Both the position numbers and the translations under genes were made by a program. Under the pieces are notes generated by a model. That model worked only from the letters and a program-made list of their open reading frames with translations, was not told the origin of the DNA and made no database searches. Of a stretch of DNA of 64,000 nt, positions 1-9,430 are shown piece by piece (the stretch's first letter is position 1; the number at the start of each line of letters is the position of its first letter). This DNA comes from UBA5078 sp033721235 (GTDB taxonomy: Bacteria > Pseudomonadota > Gammaproteobacteria > Pseudomonadales > Pseudohongiellaceae). The stretch is taken from positions 1 to 64,000 of the forward strand of contig JAWWAY010000009.1 of the NCBI GenBank assembly GCA_033721235.1, read 5' to 3'.

Positions 1-3000
1 AGTGTCCGTCGCTATCGCCGTCAAGGTATAAGAGTCTGCTGGCAGTGCAGACTCACCTGTACGATCTACCGACCAGTTGCCGTCACCGTCGGCCACGACA
101 GTTGCCTGGAACTCCTGATTATTAGAAGAATCTTTCAGCGTTACTTGAACTGAAGCGCCCGCTTCAGCGGTACCCGTAAAGACTAGCTGCGTGTCGCTAG
201 TAATAAAGTCCGAATCGCTGGAACCCGTGTCGTCAGTGATCGAACTAATCGCTACCGCAGGCGCTGTAGTATCTATAGTGATTGCCTGAGTATCGGTCGC
301 GCTATTGCCCGCTGCATCCGTCGCAACCGCGGTCAAGGTATAAGAGTCTGCATCAAGGGCTGCCTCACCCGTGCGGTCAATCGACCAGTTGCCGTCACCA
401 TCGGCCACGACAGTCGTCTGAAACTCCTGATTATTAGAAGAATCTTTCAGAGTTACTTGAACTGAAGCGCCCGCTTCAGCGGTACCCGTAAAGACTAGCT
501 GTGTATCATTAGTAATAAAGTCAGTCGCACTAGAACCGTTGTCGTCAGTAATTGATGCTATATCAACAGCTGGAGCAAGTCTGTCTACTTCAATTGTAGA
601 GTGTCCCCAAGCATCACCTTCATTGTCACCAGAGTCGGTCCATGTAGCACTAAGCTCGGAGAAATTCTCTGGCAAATCTCCCTCATCAATTGTTATCTCT
701 ACTGCATCCCCATCTACCCAACCACCAGGTAAGACTGCTGTTCCGACCGCCACTGGCGCAATAGGATTATCGTCTCCATCTAGGAGTGGGTCGCCAGACT
801 CATCCACGGGCTGCATATAAACCGTAATTGTGTCACCAGGCTCTGCGTTATCTGGCGGCACGATAGATACTACAAGATCACTAGCAAGCTCTGTAGGGTT
901 ATAGACGTCGTCATCCCCATCGTCGGTCACAATACTCAAACTGCCCACATCCGGATCGCTCAACTGCACAGTAACTGTCGTTACAGCCGCGGCAGATTCG
1001 TTATCGGTATCATCAGCGGTTCTGAAAGTGAAAGTTCTATCGCCTGCAGTAGAAGATGCCCCTTCAGTATTTCTATACACGACTGCGCGGATTACTGCCT
1101 CAGCGTCGGCCTGTGTAAGCAGAGAATAATCCGAACGGGTGATAACAAACTGGCCAGAAGAATAACTTACATCGACTTGAATCCCTCCAACGCTGACACC
1201 CGTCACATCGTCAGAACTACCGTCGGCAGCTAAAACCTCACTACCAAACACCAGCTTCTCAGACGTTCCATCTACAAGCCCACCAACGCTTATCGTAATG
1301 CTTTGTAGCTGATCGCTTGCCTCCACAACAGATGCCGAGGCGCTAGCAGCTATAACTACGTCCGCTCCAAGAGAGCTTGTCACATCATAGTCGACACCAG
1401 CATCGCCACCATTTAAGTCGATAACCGGGGCCGTAGTATCTTGAATCAATACTTCATCGGATGTGGCATCGGCCAAAGTGTTGCCCGCGTCATCCGAAAT
1501 CTTTGCTTCAACTTCGTAGATACCAGTAAAGTCGGAACCAGGCTTACCTGGGGTCAGCGCGTTCTCGGCTGGAATAGTAAGACTCCACGTCTCCAAGTCG
1601 CTATCGTAAGTAAGATCGTCACCCACTTCATACGTAATGCCGTCAACTGTTACTGTTAGTGTTTCACCTGCCCCCAGTGTGGCGGTACCCGTTATGGTAG
1701 GCGTGGTATCTGCTGCAGGCGTGAAGGCATCAACAGTGACAGGGCCACTTGGCGCGGTGGCATCAATAGTAATGTCTTGATTCACACTAACAGCATTACT
1801 CTCTGCCGTTAGGGTATAGCTTCCATCGGAAAGCGTGGTGCCCGTATAGTCATATGACCACAAACCATCGGCATCAGCCACCACGTCCACATCAGCAAAA
1901 GTACCACTAGGCCCCGTTAGAGTCAGTGTCACTGTATCCGTCGCACCGGCTGAGCCTTTAAACACTAGGGTATTATCACTCGTTGTGAAATCAAATGGCG
2001 TGGCCGTATCGCTAGTAATAGAATCTATAGACACTGAGCCACTCTTGGCGTGCTCTACAGTGGCTGTATCCGTGTACTGCACACCCTCTGAATCAAAATA
2101 GGTGGCGGTAACGGTTAGAGTGCCACTCAAGAAGGACTTTAAATTAAGTGGATCAAGTGCCCAAGAGCCGTCGCCTTGCACAGTGGCAGTATCGGTAATC
2201 GTGGTCACACCATCGGTAATGGTTACCGTGATGCTACTACCACTATCAACATCGGTAGTTGAGCCATCAATAACTACAGCGCCATTCTCATCGCTTTGTA
2301 AAATGCCATCGGAATCCTGCCCAGCCTCATTGTCTACTGGTGTTTCTATGCTAATACTGGGGGCCGACAGATCAATATTCATTTCTTTAGTGGTGGTCGC
2401 ACTATTGCCTGTAATATCTGTACCACTCACTCGAACAGAAATATCGTCACTTACGGCGTTTGTCGCCTCAACAGACCAAGTACCACCGGCCTGAACCGTA
2501 GTATTGTAACTATCAGTATAATTTCCATCATTATTCGGTGACACTTCAACCGTTATAGTTTGTCCTACTTCAATATCGGTAGTGCCAGAAATAACTGGTG
2601 TGCTGTCACTGCTCTTATAATTGCTTGTAATCGTAATGGTGGCAGTAGTATCTATCTCAAGGTTTTGGTTTGCGGTAGTTTCATTACCGACAGTATCCGT
2701 TGCCACAGCCGTTAAAACATAGTCGCCTTCGGGCAATGCTGTTGCGGCAGACCTGTCAACGCTCCAGTCGCCACTTCCATCAGCCACAACGCTCACCGTA
2801 AAGACAGTCGTATCATCGGCGTCTTTTAATGTCACTTGTACCGCGGCATTGGCTGTCGCAGTGCCGGTAAACACCGGTTTAGTATCGTTTGTAATCCAGT
2901 CCGCGGCCACTCCCGAATCATCAGTGACACTATCGATTGTAAGCGCAGGCCCAACTGTATCAATGACCACATCCTGTGTAGTGGTTGCGGTATTGCCATT

Positions 3001-6000
3001 CGCATCTGTCGCAATAGCCGTTAGCGTGTATGTGTCATCACCTAAAGGGGTCCCAGTGTAATCTACACTCCAAACTCCGGTTGTCCCATCGGCTGCAACT
3101 GTAGCGATGGTGCTATCATCCAGCTTAACTTCAACACTAGAGCCAGGCTCTGCGTAACCGGTAAAGGTGAGTGTGTCATCGTTAGTTTGGAAGTCGGCTG
3201 CGTTTGTGCCAGAGTCGTCGGTGATGGTTTGAATAATCGCGCCTATTACAGTCGCGCTATTACCATAGGCATTGGTGCCAGTCGCGTGAATAATACTGTC
3301 ACCATCTAAGCCCAAGCCTGGCAGTGATCCACTGTCTGGCACGGCTGTAGCGAGGTCGACACTCCAAGTACTGCCACTTTGCACGATAGCAGTATAGGTA
3401 ACCGCGTCGCTAAGATCCCCATCACCATTGGGGTCGATAATCACTTCGATGCTCGCACCAACAGGAAGAGAGGTAGTACCCGACACTACCGGAAAGGGGG
3501 TAGTCGCCTGCGCATCGACACTAATGCTGATATCAGGCGCAGCGACGTTTCCGCTTAGCGTGTCGAAAGACTGAGTAGCCTCAGCAGCAATATTGCCACG
3601 CCCAGTCTTATCACTTGTCGCGTTTCCTGCATCAACCGTCACCGTGACATCACCCACTTCACCATCATTGGGTGTTACTACCAAGGTGTACTCAGTTGCG
3701 GAAACCGCTGTAAACGTACCCTTTGTCCCATTAACAACGGTCACGTCATCAATATCAAAATCAGAGACCTCGTGATCAAAGCTAAATGTAAACGTCACAT
3801 CACCATCGGTGACCCCCGGTGCATCATCGGTAATTGTAACCGTCGGGGCCTCCAAGGTAAGTGTAGGCAAGGAGAAGCTGACCACCTCGTCTACGACGCG
3901 CGCCTCTACGGTCAATTGCCCATTACTGAGCGATTGCACCTGTTCCTTAGTTAAGGTTGCAGTCCAGTTTCCGCTAGAGTTTGTGACGCTAGTTCCGTCA
4001 TTAAGAGTGATAGTATTGCCATCCGCATCGGTCACAATGATCTGTAAATTACCCGTTGCTGAGCCGGGAACCGCAGCTGTAAAGCTGGTCGTACCACTAA
4101 TCACTACGCCATCGCCAATTTCATCTGAATCGATAATATCGTCAGTTTCCACCAAGTCTATGGTGATGGTTCCGGAGCCACTATTGCCGGGGCTTAAAGT
4201 GTGGTCAGTAGTGACGGCGCTTGCAATATTTCCAGCAAGATCTGTCGCGGACGATGTAACAGTGACGGACGCGGTATTCGCCTTATTGTCAAAGCTGGCT
4301 GTGTCCACTGACCATATACCACTCCCATCCGTTGTTGTATTAAGCGTTTGCACTGAGCCGGTATCTGGCGTGATGGTAACGGTAATGGCGCTATTCACAA
4401 GCTCACTGGTACCGTTAATAGTGGTCCCTTGTCGACGCAGCTCATTCTGAGTAGTAGTAAAAATGCGTGGCGCATTTTTATCATGCGTAATGGAGATTGT
4501 ATCGCTTGCACTACCACCCGATATTGTTGCGACAACTGTTAAGGTGCCGTTGTCTAAAGATGATAAATCAGTGCCAGCACTGTCCCACTCTCCACCTGTA
4601 ACGCTGGCTGTAAAGCTGATCGAATTATTGTTCTGGTCAGTCACTACAATTTCAATGGTAGTGCCATCTTCGGCGGTCGAGGTGCCCGAGACCACCGCGC
4701 TTATCGCCTCCAGCACATTAAGATAAGCATCATCGTTAATGATGTTTGCCGTTGAATCTCCAGAGACTAAAGAAGTGTCTATTTCAACAATGGTGACTGT
4801 CGGAGTAGTGACGGTTAAGACTTGCTCGGTGCTCGCAGTATTATCTACATTTCGCGCTAGAATACCTGTCTCACCGTCTAAGCCTTCGCTTGGAAGCTGA
4901 CCCGAAATCGGGGTAGCGGAGGAGAGATCTAAACTCCAGTCTCCATCCCCATTGGTGGTGACCGAGTAAGTCACAAATCCGCTGCCATCATTGCCAGGAT
5001 CAATCCGAACAATAATGGTTCCATTAATTACAGTGGAGCCACCGGTAATGCTTGGACGGGTATCACTAGTCGATGTCCCGCTGGTAATGCTCACGGTATC
5101 GCCAGCTACTACTTGCAGTTCGCTAGTAGTGGAATCGTCTACGTCGCTGCCACCACGAGAAACCGTTGCTGTGACACTATAAGTGTCGTAGTCCAGCGTC
5201 ACTGGGACCGTCAATACCCAAGTGTTGTCTGTTATAACTAAATCATCACCTTCACTATACTCAACCCCATCGACAGTGACAGTAAGCACATCGCCGTCTA
5301 TGTTGGTCCATGTTCCGCGAATGGCCGGAGTTTGGTCGGTCGTTACCGACGTGCTAACCGTAGGAACATTTTGCCCTGTAGCTGTGGTGGTGTTGCCAGC
5401 TTCATCAGTACCGCTAGCTGTAATTTTAGCGTAGGAAGTTAAGCCACCTGAAGGCATGGAGCCCGAGCTTGGCGTTGCCGTGCCGGTAGGAACACGCCAT
5501 ACCCCGCCAGTCAGTACAGTGGTAACGAAGCTAACGCTATTGTCTGTGCTAGGGTCATTATCTGGGTCAATCAAGACAGTAATCAGCGAGCCAACAGGCA
5601 AGTCGCTAGTACCTGTAATGGTTGGTGTCCCCGCAGTCGCGCCACTATCAACAGTGACGCTTGGGGCCTGAGTGTCCAACTCAATTTCTAGTAGGCTAGA
5701 AGCTGAACCAGCAATTTTCTCACCGCTATTATCACCAGTAGTCCAAAGCTGGGCGCGCACTGTCAAGGTGCCATCGTCAAGCCCAGACAAATCTGCATTG
5801 TCTTCTGACCATTCTCCAGACGAGACTTGAACAAAGTAGGTCACAGACGCGTCACTCTCGTCAGTCACTGTCACTTTCACCCAAGTTCCATCGGCTACGG
5901 TATCGCTCACGCTACCCGATATGGCAACGTCATCTGCCTCAGCTGCCGAAATATTGCCATCGCCCGCTGACTCTACAAGAACACTATCGCTAGCCGATAC

Positions 6001-7671
6001 AGCTTCAGATATAGACATTGGCGCCGTGAATGCGCCCAGCTCTGTAAAGGTAGCATTCTTGTCATAATTGCGGGCCACACCCGCCAAGTCGCCGTTGATG
6101 GGGCCTGACTGGGTTTGCGTCATTAGTACATAGCGCACGGGAGTATCTTTGGTAAAACCATCGATACCCGTATCGCCACGTGGCCCCAATCCGCCTTTTC
6201 GATCAATAGGCGAGGCGATGCCAAGCACCGTAGCTAAGTCGGCCACGGGAATCTTAAAACTGACAAATACGTCCGTCGCACCGTCATTCCCGATATCGGT
6301 ATTACCATTCCAGTGAGGGTCTGTAGCCTCGCTGACCGCAACAACAGAGAAATTGTCATTGGTAATCTGATATATCCCGTTATTATCTAACCAGCCGGTC
6401 GGCAGAGGGCTGGTTGACGTGGTATTGGGAGAATTATTGAGGTCAGAGCCCGGATCAAAGAAGCGGATAGCACGAGTATTATTGCGAGCGTCCACGGACA
6501 AGAAGATATCAACGCGCCCGTCCGGATTGCCGACATCACCAGCAGCGCCGGCATCCAAGCCAATGAGAATTACTTTACCAAAATCATCTAGATCGGCGGA
6601 ATTATTAACCCGTATCCGAAACGCAACCATATCATCGCTATCATCATCCGGAGTTCCATTGTCGTCAAAAGCCACATACAGCACGCCATGATCTTCATCG
6701 CCAGCCACGTCTAAATCTGCCGCACCGGCTTGGCTGTCTTGCGTTGGATCAAAACTAGTGCCCGACATCACGGTTACCCAACCATCCGCACCCGATAGAT
6801 CTACTTGTGCCTCAAGAGTCGAGCTAAACCCTGCCAAGGCTGAGCGCTCGAACGGAAGTTGCGTCTCGATCTCGCCGCTGTGATACTCGAGGGTCCAGTC
6901 ACCACCAGCGGCACTATTGCCCGTCAGGTCGTTAGAGGCTGCCACATCGGCCCCAGTCAGGCTTGCGACCGCGTCCACGAAAACCGCCCCTTCCGCTTCA
7001 GCCACGCGGCAGCCATACAGGAGAATATCGCCATCATCACTAAGGGACGAACCTATTTTTCCCAACACCTCAGAATAGGCTTGCAAGTTGTCAGCGCTGA
7101 GGCTTGTGGAGCCTAGCTGTACCTCGCCCACAGAGCCATGGGAAATAATGTGCACGGCATCGATATCGCTGCGGCCCTCCAGATGCTCGGCAATTTGCTC
7201 CAGGCCATCTGAAAAACTGTTGATGATAATGATCTCTATTCCACTATTGGTAGCGGATTCCAACACTTCTCTGTCCAGAAGCGAATCATCGATAAAGAGT
7301 AATTGAGTTTGAGACTCATCCGTTGCTCTTGCGGCAATCTCTCCTATGCTCTGCTCAATGGTTCTGGCGCTACCATCGGCTGGCGCTTTAGTGTCGGCAT
7401 TAGGCTGGGAGACGATGGGCGCATCGAGCTCCGACATGGCCTGTAAAACCCCTTCTGCACCGGTGGAATCTGTATGCAAACTACTGGGATCAACGCCTGC
7501 ATAATCAACCGCACTTGCAACGCTATCCACGACCGCCGCGTCTAGGAGCACTCTAGGCTCCAGAGCCAATGTGGAACGCTCGCGAATGAGTGTCGTTAAT
7601 TTGTTTCTAGCAAAGACTGGCGAGAGCTTTTGATGGGAATGATTATTATTTGTTTTTTTGCTAGAGGACAT
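1..7671 (-). CDS. Giant LEPR-XLL / DUF4347 / Ig-like repeat surface protein (C-terminus outside window)
   Basis: The reading frame stays open for 2557 codons from an ATG at 7671 to the window edge, so the C-terminus is missing. Residues 38-47 read LEPRVLLDAA, the LEPR-XLL motif found at the N-terminus of very large exported proteins. Residues about 122-285 form a DUF4347 domain (HIISHGS at 174-180, LLYGCR at 217-222). A beta-rich, Asp-rich domain follows to about residue 550. The rest is a long series of roughly 85-105-residue bacterial Ig-like modules ending in patterns such as YTLTAIATD. Aspartate-rich loops suggest calcium binding. Known relatives are type I secreted adhesins or biofilm proteins; a C-terminal RTX-type signal would lie off the left edge. 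No classical signal peptide and no clear Shine-Dalgarno sequence are visible before the start. No adjacent type I secretion genes are in view. The role in attachment is inferred; the domain assignments are seen. Confidence 0.88.
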   Translation of the reverse strand, partial: MSSSKKTNNNHSHQKLSPVFARNKLTTLIRERSTLALEPRVLLDAAVVDSVASAVDYAGVDPSSLHTDSTGAEGVLQAMSELDAPIVSQPNADTKAPADGSARTIEQSIGEIAARATDESQTQLLFIDDSLLDREVLESATNSGIEIIIINSFSDGLEQIAEHLEGRSDIDAVHIISHGSVGEVQLGSTSLSADNLQAYSEVLGKIGSSLSDDGDILLYGCRVAEAEGAVFVDAVASLTGADVAASNDLTGNSAAGGDWTLEYHSGEIETQLPFERSALAGFSSTLEAQVDLSGADGWVTVMSGTSFDPTQDSQAGAADLDVAGDEDHGVLYVAFDDNGTPDDDSDDMVAFRIRVNNSADLDDFGKVILIGLDAGAAGDVGNPDGRVDIFLSVDARNNTRAIRFFDPGSDLNNSPNTTSTSPLPTGWLDNNGIYQITNDNFSVVAVSEATDPHWNGNTDIGNDGATDVFVSFKIPVADLATVLGIASPIDRKGGLGPRGDTGIDGFTKDTPVRYVLMTQTQSGPINGDLAGVARNYDKNATFTELGAFTAPMSISEAVSASDSVLVESAGDGNISAAEADDVAISGSVSDTVADGTWVKVTVTDESDASVTYFVQVSSGEWSEDNADLSGLDDGTLTVRAQLWTTGDNSGEKIAGSASSLLEIELDTQAPSVTVDSGATAGTPTITGTSDLPVGSLITVLIDPDNDPSTDNSVSFVTTVLTGGVWRVPTGTATPSSGSMPSGGLTSYAKITASGTDEAGNTTTATGQNVPTVSTSVTTDQTPAIRGTWTNIDGDVLTVTVDGVEYSEGDDLVITDNTWVLTVPVTLDYDTYSVTATVSRGGSDVDDSTTSELQVVAGDTVSITSGTSTSDTRPSITGGSTVINGTIIVRIDPGNDGSGFVTYSVTTNGDGDWSLDLSSATPISGQLPSEGLDGETGILARNVDNTASTEQVLTVTTPTVTIVEIDTSLVSGDSTANIINDDAYLNVLEAISAVVSGTSTAEDGTTIEIVVTDQNNNSISFTASVTGGEWDSAGTDLSSLDNGTLTVVATISGGSASDTISITHDKNAPRIFTTTQNELRRQGTTINGTSELVNSAITVTITPDTGSVQTLNTTTDGSGIWSVDTASFDNKANTASVTVTSSATDLAGNIASAVTTDHTLSPGNSGSGTITIDLVETDDIIDSDEIGDGVVISGTTSFTAAVPGSATGNLQIIVTDADGNTITLNDGTSVTNSSGNWTATLTKEQVQSLSNGQLTVEARVVDEVVSFSLPTLTLEAPTVTITDDAPGVTDGDVTFTFSFDHEVSDFDIDDVTVVNGTKGTFTAVSATEYTLVVTPNDGEVGDVTVTVDAGNATSDKTGRGNIAAEATQSFDTLSGNVAAPDISISVDAQATTPFPVVSGTTSLPVGASIEVIIDPNGDGDLSDAVTYTAIVQSGSTWSVDLATAVPDSGSLPGLGLDGDSIIHATGTNAYGNSATVIGAIIQTITDDSGTNAADFQTNDDTLTFTGYAEPGSSVEVKLDDSTIATVAADGTTGVWSVDYTGTPLGDDTYTLTAIATDANGNTATTTQDVVIDTVGPALTIDSVTDDSGVAADWITNDTKPVFTGTATANAAVQVTLKDADDTTVFTVSVVADGSGDWSVDRSAATALPEGDYVLTAVATDTVGNETTANQNLEIDTTATITITSNYKSSDSTPVISGTTDIEVGQTITVEVSPNNDGNYTDSYNTTVQAGGTWSVEATNAVSDDISVRVSGTDITGNSATTTKEMNIDLSAPSISIETPVDNEAGQDSDGILQSDENGAVVIDGSTTDVDSGSSITVTITDGVTTITDTATVQGDGSWALDPLNLKSFLSGTLTVTATYFDSEGVQYTDTATVEHAKSGSVSIDSITSDTATPFDFTTSDNTLVFKGSAGATDTVTLTLTGPSGTFADVDVVADADGLWSYDYTGTTLSDGSYTLTAESNAVSVNQDITIDATAPSGPVTVDAFTPAADTTPTITGTATLGAGETLTVTVDGITYEVGDDLTYDSDLETWSLTIPAENALTPGKPGSDFTGIYEVEAKISDDAGNTLADATSDEVLIQDTTAPVIDLNGGDAGVDYDVTSSLGADVVIAASASASVVEASDQLQSITISVGGLVDGTSEKLVFGSEVLAADGSSDDVTGVSVGGIQVDVSYSSGQFVITRSDYSLLTQADAEAVIRAVVYRNTEGASSTAGDRTFTFRTADDTDNESAAAVTTVTVQLSDPDVGSLSIVTDDGDDDVYNPTELASDLVVSIVPPDNAEPGDTITVYMQPVDESGDPLLDGDDNPIAPVAVGTAVLPGGWVDGDAVEITIDEGDLPENFSELSATWTDSGDNEGDAWGHSTIEVDRLAPAVDIASITDDNGSSATDFITNDTQLVFTGTAEAGASVQVTLKDSSNNQEFQTTVVADGDGNWSIDRTGEAALDADSYTLTAVATDAAGNSATDTQAITIDTTAPAVAISSITDDTGSSDSDFITSDTQLVFTGTAEAGASVQVTLKDSSNNQEFQATVVADGDGNWSVDRTGESALPADSYTLTAIATDT
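20..580 (-). repeat. Near-identical 312-bp tandem repeats encoding Ig-like modules
   Basis: The word GTCAAGGTATAAGAGTCTG occurs at 20 and again at 332, giving a period of 312 bp (104 residues). The first roughly 200 bp of each unit are nearly identical, with long exact blocks around 420-500 and their counterparts one period earlier. The second unit diverges after about 560. More distant copies of the same module design lie around 2650-3240. Such in-frame repeats can change copy number by recombination. They continue to the window edge, so more copies may lie beyond it. Confidence 0.85.
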
Positions 7672-7718
7672 AGAGAATACGGCTCATGAAACTTTTAAAT
7701 TAGCTGAAAATGGAATCT

Positions 7719-7736
7719 TTGCACATATATATGCAA
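7719..7736. promoter_or_regulatory. Inverted repeat upstream of the giant surface-protein gene
   Basis: TTGCA and TGCAA arms flank an 8-bp AT-rich centre about 50 bp upstream of the start of the giant gene. The position fits an operator or promoter element. No specific regulator is recognised. Confidence 0.3.
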
Positions 7737-7768
7737 TCACAAGTGGAGGAAAGGACAATATAGGGATG

Positions 7769-7784
7769 CAGTTAGGACTAACTG
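7769..7784. other. Perfect 7-bp inverted repeat between multicopper oxidase and giant gene
   Basis: CAGTTAG and CTAACTG arms are separated by GA, and the plus strand continues into a run of seven T after GGC. It resembles a plus-strand terminator, but no plus-strand gene precedes it and both flanking genes are on the minus strand. It may be an operator. The 174-bp gap between the two genes holds nothing else I can name. Confidence 0.3.
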
Positions 7785-7845
7785 GCTTTTTTTACCCATT
7801 TTTACCCTAAAATAGCCTTGGACTGGGCTGGCGCCCGCGACAACT

Positions 7846-9411
7846 CTATACGGGCTCTATTAGATAGTTTTGCATCATGCCAAGGTCTTCATGTTCCAAG
7901 ATATGGCAATGGTACAAATAAATACCTGCAAAATTCTCGAAACGCATGAGAACCTGCACTCGCTCACCCGGCCTTACCAACACCACATCCTTGAGACCAA
8001 AATCGGTAAAACCTTCCTGCAATGCCATCGCCACAGGGCTACGCTGCCCCGCGCCTAAGTCACGATTGAGGATTTTAAACTGAACATTATGCACGTGCAT
8101 AGGGTGAGCCATCTGCATCATCGCTCCCATGCCGCCCATCCCCATAGAAGTATCGTTGCGAAACTCCCATATTTCACTAGTTCCGAGTTTAGAAATGTCC
8201 TCGCTGGCTACCTCACTCATTTGCCCAAAAACCCTGCCATTTAGCATGGCCTGCCCTCTCATCATGGACAGACGAATTTGCTTGGGAGCAGCCGCATTGA
8301 CTGCCTCCTCGGCAAGCAATTCAGGAAGCTGACTAAGGCTACTCGGCTTTTCTGAACGCACTGGGGTAGCCTCCGACATTGCAAAGCTTGCAATTGCACG
8401 GGCATCGCCCAGCATGACGCCTCCCTCTTGGGCGGCGGTAATATTCTCGAGTCTGGGGTTGTATGACTCCGCCATGAGGTGCAGTAGATCCTCAGGGCTG
8501 CTTTCAGCAACGCTTAACCACACGTCAACACGCTCTCCGACGCCAATACTTATATAGCGCTGATCTCTCGCCCTATCTATCAGCCCTCCATCGGTGCCGA
8601 TAATAGTAAAGGGCCTAGAATCGCTCCAACTGAGCCTGTACAGGGTGGAATTAGAACCATTAAATAGGCGCAGCCTATAGGCGGTTCTATCCAGCTGTTT
8701 AAAATAAGCAGACTTGCCATTAACTAAGACTTGTTGCCCGCTAAAGCCCATCATCCAGTTATGCCGCATAGGGCTGAGATGTTGCAACTGAGCCTGAAGA
8801 TCGAAGGTGCGGTCTTGAATCAACAAGGCTAAGTCCAAGTCTCCATCTGGTAGACCTATCGTCTCTTCCTCATCATCATTGATAATTAAGAGGCCAGCTA
8901 AGCCCTGATATACTTGGTATGCAGTGCGTTCATGAGGATGCGGGTGAAACCAGTAAGTACCGGCTCGGTTCATTACGGTAAATTCATAGACATATGTTTG
9001 CCCAGGATCGATGGCGTACATGGGATGTCCATCCATCCTCTGGGGAATATTCAGACCATGCCAGTGCACAATGCTTGGCTCGGGTAACTGGTTGCGAAAG
9101 TGAACACGAACCTTTTGCCCCATTCGCACCCTGATCACAGGGATATGCCCAGAACCGTCCAAGTAGGACAAGGCGCTTTGCGGCCCTGCAAGCACTTCTC
9201 CGGTATAGCACCAGATACGGGTTTGAAAACCGTCTAGCAGCTCCGACTCTGCCACTTTAGCCACTAGCTCAAACTCTATATCAGGCTCAAAGCTCGTACT
9301 AGCAGTAGCCGGCTCCATTGCTTGATGAGAGTCTGCGGCAAGCACTGGAGCTGCTGCCGCACCTATACCGAGAGCGCTAAGCCCTCTAATAAACGATCTA
9401 CGAGCTACCAA
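7846..9411 (-). CDS. Tat-exported multicopper oxidase (CueO/CopA-like)
   Basis: This 521-residue protein starts with a twin-arginine signal (RRSFIRGLSALG, cleavage near AVLAA/PVLAA-type residues 22-26), so it folds with its metal before export to the periplasm. All four copper-binding clusters are visible: HWHG at 116-119, HPHPH at 156-160, HPMHVH near residue 440, and YHCHILEHEDLGMM near the C-terminus, which supplies the type 1 and trinuclear ligands. A Met-rich stretch (MGMGGMGAMMQMAHPM) just before the third cluster resembles the methionine-rich copper sites of CueO-type cuprous oxidases. The start is TTG, preceded by AGAGGA, with an in-frame stop just upstream and no ATG available in frame. 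It begins 19 bp after the universal stress gene and is probably co-transcribed. Oxidation of Cu(I) is the likely role; other substrates are possible. Confidence 0.9.
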   Translation of the reverse strand: MVARRSFIRGLSALGIGAAAAPVLAADSHQAMEPATASTSFEPDIEFELVAKVAESELLDGFQTRIWCYTGEVLAGPQSALSYLDGSGHIPVIRVRMGQKVRVHFRNQLPEPSIVHWHGLNIPQRMDGHPMYAIDPGQTYVYEFTVMNRAGTYWFHPHPHERTAYQVYQGLAGLLIINDDEEETIGLPDGDLDLALLIQDRTFDLQAQLQHLSPMRHNWMMGFSGQQVLVNGKSAYFKQLDRTAYRLRLFNGSNSTLYRLSWSDSRPFTIIGTDGGLIDRARDQRYISIGVGERVDVWLSVAESSPEDLLHLMAESYNPRLENITAAQEGGVMLGDARAIASFAMSEATPVRSEKPSSLSQLPELLAEEAVNAAAPKQIRLSMMRGQAMLNGRVFGQMSEVASEDISKLGTSEIWEFRNDTSMGMGGMGAMMQMAHPMHVHNVQFKILNRDLGAGQRSPVAMALQEGFTDFGLKDVVLVRPGERVQVLMRFENFAGIYLYHCHILEHEDLGMMQNYLIEPV

Positions 9412-9430
9412 AGGGCATTCCTCTTAGCGA

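Noticed and set aside
539..6691. Many short plus-strand open frames opposite the giant gene
   Set aside because: They are shadows of the Ser/Thr/Asp-rich minus-strand repeats, with low-complexity composition and no ribosome sites.
7769..7797. Plus-strand intrinsic terminator
   Set aside because: The hairpin has a two-base loop and no plus-strand gene lies upstream; listed only as an inverted repeat.
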